From JAHEKD01 sp965215945 (GTDB lineage Bacteria; Pseudomonadota; Gammaproteobacteria; Arenicellales; JAHEKD01), in assembly GCA_965215945.1 (NCBI GenBank), contig CBDCFC010000021.1, forward strand, positions 32,618-96,617: 64,000 nt of DNA, written 5' to 3'. Of the stretch, positions 51,848 to 60,884 are shown piece after piece (the stretch's first letter is position 1; the number at the start of each line of letters is the position of its first letter). A program made the translations under genes and the position numbers. Below the pieces are notes generated by a model. The model was not told the DNA's origin and searched no databases. It saw nothing but the letters and a program-made list of their open reading frames with translations.

Positions 51848-53152
51848 ATGAAGAAAAAATCATGGCATTTAAATAGAAGAACGTTTTTAAAATCGGCTAG
51901 CGTTTGTATGGCTCTTCCCTGGATGGAAGCAATGGCAGCAGATACAAAATCAATCCCTAAAAGATTCTTTGGCGGCTACTTCGCATATGGAGTTCCGATG
52001 CCTAAAGACGATGCACCAGACCGTATGAAACACGGCTGGTTTCCAATGGGCACTGGAAGGAACTATAAAGCCCCTGATATGCATAAAAGTATCATGCCTT
52101 TGCGAGATAAAATTACTTTTATCTCCGGTCTGTCCCATCCGGATACAAGAAATACCTCAGCTCATAAAGGCGCGGACTGGTTTTTGACTGGAGCTGATAT
52201 TTTGAATTCTTACGAAAAACAGTCCATTTCTATTGACCAGCACATAGCTAATTCTATCGGTGATGACACCAGATTCAAATCTCTGGTTATGTCGACATTT
52301 GGTGGAGTTAACCGCCCCTACAGAACAGCGACTTTATCTTTCGACAGAAGCGGCCGCCCCATTCCTTCTTTACATATACCAGCGGAAATTTTTAGAAGAA
52401 TGTTTGGGAAAGTCTCAAGCTCTGAAAAGAACGCTTTAGCTTCTCGTGGAAGTATTATCGATGAAGTTCTTGCTGAATCCAAAGACCTGGAAAGGAAGCT
52501 GGGTAAAAACGATAAAGAAAAGATGGATGAATACCTGACTTCAGTTCGTCAGGTTGAGAAAATGACCGAGCGCTCTGTGAAGTGGCAAAATACTCCAAAA
52601 GCTAAAGTTGATGCTTCCAAGCTGGATTTAAGTTTGACAGTCGCTGATGGTCGTGAATACCTACAGTTGATGTACCATCTTATTTTCCTGGCTTTTCAAA
52701 CCAATACGACCAAAGTAGCCTCATTTCAGACTGCCTGTGAAGAAGCCGGGATCTCAGAAAGATTTCCAGAAGCTATTGGTCTCAAAGAGTCAGCGCACAA
52801 ACTTTCTCATGAGAAGAAAGATTACACTAAAGTGGCTTCCTACATCACATTCCTTAATGATATGCATGCCGAATTTATTAAAAAGCTGGATTCGGTTCAG
52901 GAAGGTAACGGAACTCTTCTTGATAACACACTAAGTTTTTATGGATGTGCAACTAGTGTAACTCATCGCCCTGTAAACTACCCGATCATTATATCTGGAG
53001 GGAAAAACATGGGCTTTAAGCATGGTTCTCACCATAATTACTCAGACGATATTCCTCTTTCAAATCTCTTTGTAACAATGGCCAACCAAATGGGCGTTCC
53101 CACTAAAGAATTTGCCAGAAGCACTGGAGACATCACTGAAGTTCTTGGATAG
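51848..53152 (+). CDS. DUF1552 exported protein (Tat signal)
   Basis: A 434-residue protein with a twin-arginine signal (NRRTFLKSASVCMALPWMEA) and the DUF1552 pattern: FGGYFAYGVPMPKDDAPDRM, ITFISGLSHPDTRNTSAHKG, KGADWFLTGAD, SFYGCATSVTHRPVNYPIII and GGKNMGFKHGSHHNYSDD. The family is related to DUF1501 and always accompanies a DUF1592-type cytochrome protein; the reaction is unknown. It is the second gene of a two-gene operon. A run of hairpin repeats begins 5 bp after the stop. Confidence 0.9.
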   Translation: MKKKSWHLNRRTFLKSASVCMALPWMEAMAADTKSIPKRFFGGYFAYGVPMPKDDAPDRMKHGWFPMGTGRNYKAPDMHKSIMPLRDKITFISGLSHPDTRNTSAHKGADWFLTGADILNSYEKQSISIDQHIANSIGDDTRFKSLVMSTFGGVNRPYRTATLSFDRSGRPIPSLHIPAEIFRRMFGKVSSSEKNALASRGSIIDEVLAESKDLERKLGKNDKEKMDEYLTSVRQVEKMTERSVKWQNTPKAKVDASKLDLSLTVADGREYLQLMYHLIFLAFQTNTTKVASFQTACEEAGISERFPEAIGLKESAHKLSHEKKDYTKVASYITFLNDMHAEFIKKLDSVQEGNGTLLDNTLSFYGCATSVTHRPVNYPIIISGGKNMGFKHGSHHNYSDDIPLSNLFVTMANQMGVPTKEFARSTGDITEVLG

Positions 53153-53156
53153 CTCC

Positions 53157-53363
53157 CTGGGCACGCCGAGCGCCTGCTCGGCATAGGCTTTCATGAATCG
53201 TCGCAATTTTAAATAAATAAGGGCTGGGTGAGCGACGAAAATTCCCTTCGATAAAGTGTTTGAATACCCGCATCGGAATGCGGGGCTCCCAGAAAAATTT
53301 AATTCATAATAGTATATCTGCTCAGTTTTTATTCTTCCCTGGAACCGCGGGCAGCCTGCCCGC
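53157..53363. repeat. Cluster of three GC-rich mini-hairpin repeats
   Basis: GCCGAGC-gcct-GCTCGGC (53165-53182) follows CCCTGGGCAC, CCCGCAT-cgga-ATGCGGG (53267-53284) precedes GCTCCCAG, and GCGGGCA-gcc-TGCCCGC (53347-53363) follows CCCTGGAACC. All have a CCTGG-type leader beside a 7-bp stem with a 3-4 base loop, in an otherwise AT-rich gap. Related units occur at 57288-57314 and 57617-57642 and inside both MITE copies. Confidence 0.7.
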
Positions 53364-53438
53364 AGAATCTCTTTTTCCTGTCACTTTTGCGCTACTGTGA
53401 CGTAAAAACTTATAAGTCTAAACTATGTGGAAGTTACT

Positions 53439-54329
53439 ATGTCGCGTGTATTGTTTATTGCCTTATCTATACTGTTTGTTTCCTTTTCTACTTTGGCCCA
53501 AAACAAGAAAAAGAAAGCTCAAAAGCTACCTGATCATATTAAGAAAATTGCCAATATTGAGTTCGCAAAAGAAGGCGATAAATCACTTCAGCTAGATCTT
53601 TACCTTCCTAAAAACTCAAGTGAAAAAGTCCCTGTTATCATGTGGGTTCACGGTGGAGGCTGGTTAAAGGGCAGTCGTACAAAAGCCAAAGGACTTTGGC
53701 TTGTTGAGCATGGATACGCCATTGCCAGTATTTCCTATCGATTAACAACTGAAGCCATCTGGCCGGCACAAATTAACGACTGCCGTTCAGCTGTGCGCTT
53801 TCTTAGATCAAATGCTGATAAGTATGGATTAAACGGCGATAAAATAGCAGCCTGGGGTGGATCCGCGGGAGGCCACCTGGTTGCGGTTCTGGGAACACAG
53901 GATTTACCCAAAGACGAGAAAGTTTCAAGTCGGGTTCAGGCCGTATTAGACTGGTATGGCCCTTCCGACCTCTTATCTATGCCTCCAAATAACGTCTCAG
54001 AAAAACGAACAATCGAACAGGTAAGAAACAGCAATGGCGCAAAACTCCTTGGTACAACAGTTCGTGATGTTCCGGATCTGGCTAAAGAAGCCTCGGGATA
54101 CTGGAATGTGTCCAAAGATGATCCACCATTCTTAATTATGCATGGAGAAAAAGACCCAGGTGTTCCACTGGAGCAAAGTACTAAGTTTCACGAAAAACTT
54201 AAAGCTGCCGGAGTTTCTTCAGAACTTTTCATTGTCAAAGGTGCAGGTCATGGCGGTAAGCTCTTTCTAACTGAAGAGTGCAACAAAGTCATCCTCACTT
54301 TCTTCGATAAGGTTTTAAAAGGGAAATAG
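53439..54329 (+). CDS. Secreted alpha/beta-hydrolase (HSL/BD-FAE-type esterase)
   Basis: The ATG at 53439 is preferred over the GTG at 53427, since GGAAG then sits correctly and a signal peptide (MSRVLFIALSILFVSFSTLA) follows. About 296 residues, with HGGGWLKGSRTKAKG (oxyanion hole), YAIASISYRLTTEAIWPAQI, AAWGGSAGGHLVAVLG (nucleophile Ser in GGSAGGH), the Asp in MHGEKDPGVPLEQS and the His in GAGHGGKLF. It hydrolyses esters, probably acetyl or feruloyl groups of polysaccharides, in line with neighbouring sulfatase and cytochrome genes (inference). Confidence 0.9.
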   Translation: MSRVLFIALSILFVSFSTLAQNKKKKAQKLPDHIKKIANIEFAKEGDKSLQLDLYLPKNSSEKVPVIMWVHGGGWLKGSRTKAKGLWLVEHGYAIASISYRLTTEAIWPAQINDCRSAVRFLRSNADKYGLNGDKIAAWGGSAGGHLVAVLGTQDLPKDEKVSSRVQAVLDWYGPSDLLSMPPNNVSEKRTIEQVRNSNGAKLLGTTVRDVPDLAKEASGYWNVSKDDPPFLIMHGEKDPGVPLEQSTKFHEKLKAAGVSSELFIVKGAGHGGKLFLTEECNKVILTFFDKVLKGK

Positions 54330-54490
54330 GGAATATGGGAGGTATGAGCCCAATGGGTGTTTATGTTTTTTTCTACATTCATTTCCATATTTCCCATTTA
54401 AAAAACCCTCTCAAAAATGCCAATATAAATTGTGGGATTTAATCAAGGTCGCATATTTAATGTATAGAAAGATATAGGAAAAGGCGGCCC

Positions 54491-55339
54491 ATGAAGTTTG
54501 TTTCAATATGTATTTTACTGACATTATTTGTTTCTTGTGCTTCAAGTAAAAGACTCAATTCATTGAAGTCCAGTGGTGCAGATAAGTCCGACTACGAAGT
54601 TATACCAAAGAAAGAATATGATAAGCTGAAAGCTATCAGAGACTCTTATGAGTCTATAGATGGACTGGATGATAAGTACTCAATTCGTCGTCACAAAAAC
54701 GATTTGCTTTATCATATTTATGTACCAAAAAATCTAAAACCGGGAAAGAAGTATCCATTGGTTACTTTCCTACATGGTTATACAGACTTAACGCTTGATA
54801 CCCATAAAGGATTTCCCAAGGGAATATGGTCTTTACCTTTAGTTCAGAAGGGTCATCCGCATATTCTTTTTGTTCCAAGACATCGAACTATAAAGGATAA
54901 ATGGACGCAGGAAAGCTATCGCAAGATGACCATTGAAGCTCTGGATGACTTAATTAAAGAGTTTAATGGCAATCCTGTCTATCCCAAAATAGATACCAGT
55001 CGACTTTATTTAACTGGCTTTTCTCAAGGAGGTCAGGGGACTTGGGAATTCATAAAGTATTATCCAAATAAATTTGCAGCTGCGTCTCCACTTTCAGGTT
55101 ATTTTAAGGGGCCTCAAACAGAGGCTGAAGCAGAAAAACTAAAGCATATTCCTATTTGGATTTTTAACGGCATTGATAGAGGTGTTAAAGGTTCACGTTT
55201 AAGTTTTAAAATGCTCAAAAAAGTTGGGGCTAAAGACGTTTCGTATCACGAATATCCCGGTCAGGGGCATGTAATTGATGACTTTGTTTACTTTACTCCC
55301 GGCTTTATGGACTGGTTATTTTCGCAACAAAAAAAATAA
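54491..55339 (+). CDS. Lipoprotein esterase (alpha/beta-hydrolase, poly-ester/phospholipase type)
   Basis: A 282-residue lipoprotein: signal ILLTLFVSCASSK with the lipid Cys at about 16. The hydrolase domain has YPLVTFLHGYTDLT, PHILFVPRHRTIKDKWTQES, the nucleophile in LTGFSQGGQGTWEFIKYYPN, IPIWIFNGIDRGVKGS (acid) and YPGQGHVIDDFVYFTP (His). It resembles prolyl-oligopeptidase-like or feruloyl esterases anchored at the envelope. It stands 160 bp after the first esterase, in the same direction. Confidence 0.86.
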   Translation: MKFVSICILLTLFVSCASSKRLNSLKSSGADKSDYEVIPKKEYDKLKAIRDSYESIDGLDDKYSIRRHKNDLLYHIYVPKNLKPGKKYPLVTFLHGYTDLTLDTHKGFPKGIWSLPLVQKGHPHILFVPRHRTIKDKWTQESYRKMTIEALDDLIKEFNGNPVYPKIDTSRLYLTGFSQGGQGTWEFIKYYPNKFAAASPLSGYFKGPQTEAEAEKLKHIPIWIFNGIDRGVKGSRLSFKMLKKVGAKDVSYHEYPGQGHVIDDFVYFTPGFMDWLFSQQKK

Positions 55340-55421
55340 TTTTTTCATTTAAGTGTAAGAAATTCATTTCTTCGTCCAATCAATAAGCAAATAGACAAAT
55401 TTGCATGTAAGGAGAAAATGA

Positions 55422-57221
55422 ATGGAACGGCGTGAATTTATAAGAATTATCGGTGGAGTATCTGTAGTCTCAGCAATTGCTCCAAACTATGCATTTGGCA
55501 ACGCAAAAAATTCTACTGATGGAGTTTTAGTAGAAGCTGCATCATTTAAAAGCCTCGGTGGCTGGGTTCTGGATACACAGTTTTATCAGCAAGTTGGCGG
55601 TTGCTACCTCTTAGCACACGGTATGGGTAAACCAGTAGCAAATGCCGTAACTGTTGCAGATGTAAAAGACGCCGGAGAATATTTCGTTCATGTCAGAACT
55701 AAAGACTGGTGTCCTGGTCCATGGGATGCACCTGGACAATTTAAGGTTCTTATTAATGGCACTCCTTTAAATACTACATTCGGAACTGAAGCAAACTGGA
55801 CCTGGCAGAAAGGTGGTAAAGTTCAGCTCAAAGCCGGTAAGAATAAAGTAGAGTTACAGGACTTAACCGGTTTTGAAGGCCGTGTTGATGCTGTCTACTT
55901 CAGCAAAAATGAAAACCCTCTTCTACCTGTAGAGCCCAAAGATGTACTTGGCTGGAAAGACCAAATGACTGGTCGCAGCACTATGAAAGTAGAAAGCGAA
56001 GAGTTTGATGTAGTTATAGTCGGTGGCGGAATTACCGGTTGTGCAGCAGCTTTGGCGGCAGATTCTCAAGGTTTGAAAGTTGCCCTTATTCAAGATCGTC
56101 CTTTATTTGGTGGTAATGCCAGTTCAGAAGTTCGCGTTCACACTTTAGGTGTATACGGTAAAGGTGGAGATATTCTTAAGAGAATTGATACTAAGCATTA
56201 TCCAAATGGTGATGATAAAGCCATTATCTGTCAGAAGAAACGTGAAGAAGAAATGCGCAAAAGTACGGTCAATCTTTTCCCAAACAACATTGCTGTTGGA
56301 ATTGAGAAGAAAGGTAATAAGATCTACAGCGTTGAAGCACGTGACTCAAGTACAGGTTTAATCAAAAGGTTTTCAGCACCGCAATTTATTGACTGTACTG
56401 GAGATGGCTGGCTTGGTTTCTGGGCCGGTGCAGAATTCCGTTATGGCCGTGAATCTTATAAGGAATTTGGTGAAAAGTGGGATAAGCACGGAGATCTTTG
56501 GAGTCCAGAAAAAGCTGACAACAAAGTTATGGGTACTTCAGTTCTGTGGAATTCCAGAAAAGGTAAAAAGCCATCAACCTTCCCAAAAGTTCCATGGGCT
56601 CAACCAGTTTCAAAAGGTAATAACTCTACCAAAGGTGAGTGGTACTGGGAGTATTCAAATGATGATCTAAACCAGATCGATGATGCAGAGCAAATTCGTG
56701 ATCATGTTTTACGAGCTATTTACGGTAACTTTGCCATGGCAAAAAGATCACCTAAAAATGCTTTAGTAGAACTGAATTTTGTAGCCTATGTCGGTGGTCG
56801 CCGTGAATCAAGAAGAATAATGGGTGACCATATTTACAAGATGGAAGATGCAGTCAAGAAAACTTACTTCGAGGATACTGTGGTCGAAGAAAAACGTGAA
56901 CTTGATACACACTACCAAAGAAAAGAAAAAGGTGATAAAGCAGATTATCTTTCGAAGGCACTTTTTTATAAAACTCACGGTCTTTATTATCTACCTTTCA
57001 GAAGTTTTTATTCCAAGGATGTTTCCAACTTAATGATGGCCGGTCGCTGTTTCTCCTGTACTCATATTGGCCTTACAGGACCAAGAGTTATGAATACTTG
57101 CGGACAGATGGGAATTGCCACTGGTTACGCTGCTGTTTTATGTAAAAAGTATAAGGCGAATCCACGAGAAGTTGGTAAGACTCATATTAAGGAACTCCGT
57201 AAACTTATCGGTTATAGCTGA
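55422..57221 (+). CDS. Exported FAD-dependent oxidoreductase with N-terminal carbohydrate-binding-like domain
   Basis: A 599-residue protein. A short RR-type signal (MERREFIRIIGGVSVVSAIA) opens it. Residues about 35-165 form a beta-rich module (WVLDTQFYQQVGGCYLLAHG) like those found in PVC glycan-active enzymes. The FAD domain begins at VVIVGGGITGCAAALAADSQ, with QDRPLFGGNASSEVRVH and FIDCTGDGWLGFWAGAEFRY, and ends GRCFSCTHIGLTGPRVMNTC. It probably oxidises a sugar or organic compound in the periplasm; the substrate is unknown. AAGGAGA precedes the ATG. The second MITE copy follows 44 bp after the stop. Confidence 0.88.
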   Translation: MERREFIRIIGGVSVVSAIAPNYAFGNAKNSTDGVLVEAASFKSLGGWVLDTQFYQQVGGCYLLAHGMGKPVANAVTVADVKDAGEYFVHVRTKDWCPGPWDAPGQFKVLINGTPLNTTFGTEANWTWQKGGKVQLKAGKNKVELQDLTGFEGRVDAVYFSKNENPLLPVEPKDVLGWKDQMTGRSTMKVESEEFDVVIVGGGITGCAAALAADSQGLKVALIQDRPLFGGNASSEVRVHTLGVYGKGGDILKRIDTKHYPNGDDKAIICQKKREEEMRKSTVNLFPNNIAVGIEKKGNKIYSVEARDSSTGLIKRFSAPQFIDCTGDGWLGFWAGAEFRYGRESYKEFGEKWDKHGDLWSPEKADNKVMGTSVLWNSRKGKKPSTFPKVPWAQPVSKGNNSTKGEWYWEYSNDDLNQIDDAEQIRDHVLRAIYGNFAMAKRSPKNALVELNFVAYVGGRRESRRIMGDHIYKMEDAVKKTYFEDTVVEEKRELDTHYQRKEKGDKADYLSKALFYKTHGLYYLPFRSFYSKDVSNLMMAGRCFSCTHIGLTGPRVMNTCGQMGIATGYAAVLCKKYKANPREVGKTHIKELRKLIGYS

Positions 57222-57264
57222 TAACTCTCTTAAAGTTCATAATTACCGGGGAATGCAGTAGCCC

Positions 57265-57459
57265 AATTTCTTTGAAGTAAGCTTCATCCTGGGCGCGCTG
57301 AGCCCCTGCTCAGCAATTTGAGATAAGTTTGGCTGAAGGGAATATATGTCGCACTTACAGTGCTTCTTAATTAGGGGGAATACTGTAACCCAGGGCTGCG
57401 CTTTGCTTACCGCTGGGCTCTATTTATATTGGGCCTTCAGCCCTTAATTCAATGACATT
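57265..57459 (-). mobile_element. MITE-like element, copy 2 (195 bp, inverted relative to copy 1)
   Basis: The reverse complement aligns with 16761-16954 over its full length at about 87% identity with one small indel (hand alignment). The outer end CTTAATTCAATGACATT (57443-57459) is identical to copy 1, while the other end (AATTTCTTTGAAGTAAGC from 57265) has diverged, so this copy is probably older or immobile. It contains the mini-hairpin GCTGAGC-ccct-GCTCAGC at 57297-57314. Confidence 0.72.
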
Positions 57460-57616
57460 AGTTGTACTTCATTGACCCTGGACTAAATATGTTACAGCCC
57501 TTAGGTAGCGTATACTGGAGATTCTGACCAATGACTGGAGTTATTTGGTATAATTCTTCTGGGCACTGATTGTTAATTAAGCTTATTTACTTTAAGCTAT
57601 TGCTGGATAGAAATAC

Positions 57617-57642
57617 CCTGGGAGCGCCGATTGTTAATCGGC
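57617..57642. repeat. Mini-hairpin repeat CCTGGGAGC + GCCGATT-gtt-AATCGGC
   Basis: This has the same leader-plus-stem layout as the units at 53157 and 57288. The rest of the 476-bp gap between the FAD gene and the DUF4405-type gene holds the MITE copy, this unit and the tandem array; no other gene is visible. Confidence 0.6.
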
Positions 57643-57658
57643 ACTTTCGCACTAAGTA

Positions 57659-57700
57659 AACACTGAACACTGAACACAGAACACAGAACACTGAACTATG
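57659..57700 (+). repeat. Six 7-bp tandem repeats ending in a start codon
   Basis: Units AACACTG, AACACTG, AACACAG, AACACAG, AACACTG and AACTATG run without a break, and the last one supplies the ATG at 57698. No Shine-Dalgarno is present in the array. Copy-number change would alter the leader length in steps of 7 bp. Confidence 0.8.
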
Positions 57701-58651
57701 AATCACATCGTAAACTTTGGATTGCTCTTTAGCTTTTTAACTTTGGCTGTTACCGGAGTTATGTCCTTTGTTTTGCCTTTTGAAATTCAAACAGCCCGGC
57801 TTCATATTGTCTTTGGCTTAGTTACTCTTATTTTGGTTGGTTTTCACCTCTACAGTAAAGTTAAATACTTTAAAAAGCAGTTCAAAGTTAAAGGGAAGGT
57901 AGTAGGGGTATGTGCTGCAGTTTGGCTTGTCCTTTTATTTGCGGCTATTGAGAATTGGTGGCCGACTAAAAAACTGATAGAGGCAGGGTATGAAGCACGG
58001 CACAGGGCAGAAATTGTCCGACCTCACAAATTGGTCGCTTCTTTACAGGAAAGTGGTCAGCATTCTACGGCGAGAAAGGTCGAATCAGGTAAGACGGCAT
58101 TATCAATACATCTCGCTTTGACGGACCCTAAACAGGAATTTCCTGCTGTAGCTATTTGGTCAGAAGCAAAGAATGGCACTATCATCGAAACATTGTTTTT
58201 AAATGAAGAACTCATGTTTTCCGACAAGCCAAAATGGTTTGGGAAAGAACTGCCAAGACATCACATTATTCCCATTTGGAGGCATCGTTTCACCGCTATT
58301 ACCGGTGTTGACCCTGAAGGTGAAGTTGATGCCGCAACCGGAGCAACAGAAGAACATAAATTTTCTTTAGATACACACCTTAAAACAGATGGTGAGCCGT
58401 TTACAATTTTTATTGAGATTAATGCGCCCAACGATCCAAGTGAAACCTATAAGGATGAACACATCGGTCAACCATCTATTCTTTACAGTGTTTTTATCGA
58501 TCCTTCAGAACCTCAGAAATACTATCTGGCAGAACTCACAGGTCATGGAGGTGATGGCAAGGTAGACGGTGGGATTTATTACGATACAGCGACTCTTACA
58601 ACGGCAAAGAATATACTTGACCTGGTGTTAATTAAGCTTGATGTAAAATAA
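57698..58651 (+). CDS. Membrane protein with DUF4405-like N-terminus and DUF2271-like C-terminus
   Basis: A 317-residue protein. Three hydrophobic helices (residues about 5-27, 33-52 and 68-88) with ARLHIVFGLVTLILVGFHLY resemble the b-haem-binding DUF4405 fold (His pair). A periplasmic domain follows with VDAATGATEEHKFSLDTHLK and PQKYYLAELTGHGGDGKVDG, similar to DUF2271 beta proteins. It probably takes part in membrane electron transfer, for example with periplasmic flavoproteins (inference). No ribosome binding site is visible because a 7-bp repeat array abuts the start. It converges on the peroxidase operon. Confidence 0.78.
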   Translation: MNHIVNFGLLFSFLTLAVTGVMSFVLPFEIQTARLHIVFGLVTLILVGFHLYSKVKYFKKQFKVKGKVVGVCAAVWLVLLFAAIENWWPTKKLIEAGYEARHRAEIVRPHKLVASLQESGQHSTARKVESGKTALSIHLALTDPKQEFPAVAIWSEAKNGTIIETLFLNEELMFSDKPKWFGKELPRHHIIPIWRHRFTAITGVDPEGEVDAATGATEEHKFSLDTHLKTDGEPFTIFIEINAPNDPSETYKDEHIGQPSILYSVFIDPSEPQKYYLAELTGHGGDGKVDGGIYYDTATLTTAKNILDLVLIKLDVK

Positions 58652-58678
58652 AAACCGCAACAGCTTTCACTATTGCGG
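58646..58678 (-). terminator. Terminator between convergent genes
   Basis: On the minus strand CCGCAATAG pairs with CTGTTGCGG around TGAAAG and is followed by TTTTTATTTT. It ends the peroxidase operon and overlaps the end of the DUF4405-like gene. Confidence 0.82.
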
Positions 58679-58708
58679 CATTAGAAAAATTACATTAGTT
58701 AGAGTGTA

Positions 58709-59476
58709 TTAAAGAGGGCTTACGAAAGTTGCACCTTGAGGGTCAGGGCACAGTTCAAAGCCGTCATCAAGTTTGATCACAGGCATTTTCTCGCCATCTA
58801 CGCCGTTAATATACATTTCGTCAAGAAGTCTATGCTCTTTTCCTCCACCTTGGATGTCGTGAAGTTGAAGGTCAAGTAGTCCGAAGTTTAGTTCCTTAGG
58901 ATTAACCATTTTGCCTTTAACGCCGGAATCCTGATTGTTGAGAGCAATTCCGTGCCATTTAAGGATTATGCTTACTTCTGCTCCAAGAGGATTCTCTAAT
59001 CCTCCAAACATAGACCCAGGTAAAAGTGTATTATCTGAATCTTCTACGAAGTCATCTGTAGCAACCCACGCAGTAAGAGTCATTTCTCCATTTTCATTGT
59101 GGATATAGTCTTGTCCGATACGAATTGCAGCTGGACCATTGTCATCGATGCCGTTAACAATGTCTTCAAGGTTACACTCACCAATGCATTCGTCGGGGTT
59201 ATTGTGGATAAGTAACCATGCTGTGTATGCACCTTTAGGGAGGTCTTTGGTTTTGAAGTAAATACCAAGACCGGCTTCTGTACGTGTGAGTTTGGCGAAA
59301 TAACCATCACCAACATCATCACCACGAGTTAAATCATAAACATCGTCGTGGTGATACATTGCAGTCGTTTGAGTAATGACAGTACTTGTAGTAAGTGTGT
59401 CAGTATTTGTTGTGTCAGCAAAGACAAAGAATCCGGCAATTACCAGAAGTACCGCGATTATAGAATAGTTCTTCAT
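58709..59476 (-). CDS. Exported hypothetical protein of the peroxidase operon
   Basis: A 255-residue secreted protein with a signal peptide (MKNYSIIAVLLVIAGFFVFA). It is acidic and beta-rich with HHDDVYDLTRGDDVGDGYFA, GAYTAWLLIHNNPDECIGEC and ELNFGLLDLQLHDIQGGGKE; I do not recognise a named family, although the middle section resembles CHRD-like folds. AAGGA precedes the ATG. It is 73 bp behind the di-haem peroxidase and shares its terminator, so it may be a periplasmic partner of that enzyme. Confidence 0.75.
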   Translation of the reverse strand: MKNYSIIAVLLVIAGFFVFADTTNTDTLTTSTVITQTTAMYHHDDVYDLTRGDDVGDGYFAKLTRTEAGLGIYFKTKDLPKGAYTAWLLIHNNPDECIGECNLEDIVNGIDDNGPAAIRIGQDYIHNENGEMTLTAWVATDDFVEDSDNTLLPGSMFGGLENPLGAEVSIILKWHGIALNNQDSGVKGKMVNPKELNFGLLDLQLHDIQGGGKEHRLLDEMYINGVDGEKMPVIKLDDGFELCPDPQGATFVSPL

Positions 59477-59549
59477 TTATTTATTCCTTACTTTGGTTTG
59501 GGGTGAGGGAGAGTGAGGAAAGCCCGGGCCTTTGCCCGAGCTCAAATTT

Positions 59550-60878
59550 TTAGTCGAAGACTGGAAGCCCACTTGGAACTTTCTTTGGAACATCTTTACG
59601 CATATCAAGCGCAGCAGGGTCTGTAAGAGCTCTTAGGAAGTCTAATAGATGCCCTATTTCTTTCTCAGAAAGAGTAATTTTATTGATGTCACTAGAATCT
59701 TTAATAGCCTGACTTGAGATATTATCATCAAGGATTGTGAAATCGTTTGCATCTAAGTCAGGTCTATTTGGGAAAGTTACTTGAGTGCGATCATAGTTGT
59801 CATAAGACTCAGAAGGGTTTAAGTGGTGTCTTACTACCGCTTCCAGGGTGTCGAAAGCACCAGCATGACCATATGGAGCAGTTAACTCTACATTACGAAG
59901 AATTGGTGTTCTAAATTTGTACATATCATTTGTATCTCCGGTAACCTTGAAACGGCCGAAGTCATCCTGACCATTAAAGCCATCTCCTTTACCTGTGCCA
60001 ATAGTAGGCATGGCGATTGAGTGGAAGTCCATGTCAGTTTGTAGAGCACCGGAATGACAATCTGAACATTTTGCCTTACCATAAAAGAGGTTCATTCCTA
60101 TTTTCTGGCTTGGGCTTAAAGCTTTTTTGTCTCCTTTTAAGTGTCTGTCAAAAGGGCTGTTGTCAAAACGCCATGCAGTAGCCTCAAAAGCTGCAATAGC
60201 ATTAGCAGCGTGTACATATGTTATGTCATCAGCATCATCAATATCATCGTAAGCATCTTTGAATAAAGTTACATATTCCGGGATTGCTTTTAATTTATCA
60301 GCAATAAAGTCCCAAAGTAGAGGAAGGTTGCCAGTTAGATCTGCTTGTCCGTTTTCACCCAGTTGGCCAGCCATCTCTGCTCCAGAAGTTACAGGAAACA
60401 TCGCCTGAGCTGCTAATATACTGTCTAATCCAGCTGGAAGATCTGTCCCTGCCGGATTGAGAAATCCACTTGGCTGAACGGATGGATCAATGGCTAGTCT
60501 TCCGTCATGGAAGAATTTATCTAGTTGCTTGGCACCCAGGTTAAAAACGTGTGGTGCATTTCTTGGAACTCTTTCATGAATGGCATCTGCTCCTTCACCT
60601 GTATTTCGAGTTACCCCTAAACCTTTTCCACCTTCTCCAACTGGTAGACTTAAGCCATCTCCAGTGCCAGCTTGTGGGTGGTGGCAGGTTGCGCAGGATA
60701 TATTTTTATTTCCACTGAGGATCTTATCAAAAAAAAGGAGTTTGCCTAGCTCAACTTTTTTGGGATTATGGTTTCCATCTGCGTGGAAGTCTGAATCCTT
60801 TAGCGCCTTTGGTAACTTTTGTGCTGCAAGTGTAAAACTCATAGCAGTTAAGGCAATTGCGAATATGTATTTTTTCAT
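59550..60878 (-). CDS. Di-haem cytochrome c peroxidase (MauG/CcpA family)
   Basis: The start at 60878 (MKKYIFAIALTAMSFTLAAQ) is preferred over a TTG at 60884. The 442-residue periplasmic protein has two c-type haems, ISCATCHHPQAG (about 60) and AKCSDCHSGALQTD (about 275), with PRNAPHVFNLGAKQLDKFFH and GMNLFYGKAKC between and FRTPILRNVELTAPYGHAGAF after. It reduces hydrogen peroxide using cytochrome c, or oxidises other substrates as in MauG. It leads a two-gene operon. An unusually AT-rich stretch lies upstream. Confidence 0.92.
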   Translation of the reverse strand: MKKYIFAIALTAMSFTLAAQKLPKALKDSDFHADGNHNPKKVELGKLLFFDKILSGNKNISCATCHHPQAGTGDGLSLPVGEGGKGLGVTRNTGEGADAIHERVPRNAPHVFNLGAKQLDKFFHDGRLAIDPSVQPSGFLNPAGTDLPAGLDSILAAQAMFPVTSGAEMAGQLGENGQADLTGNLPLLWDFIADKLKAIPEYVTLFKDAYDDIDDADDITYVHAANAIAAFEATAWRFDNSPFDRHLKGDKKALSPSQKIGMNLFYGKAKCSDCHSGALQTDMDFHSIAMPTIGTGKGDGFNGQDDFGRFKVTGDTNDMYKFRTPILRNVELTAPYGHAGAFDTLEAVVRHHLNPSESYDNYDRTQVTFPNRPDLDANDFTILDDNISSQAIKDSSDINKITLSEKEIGHLLDFLRALTDPAALDMRKDVPKKVPSGLPVFD

Positions 60879-60884
60879 CGTCAA

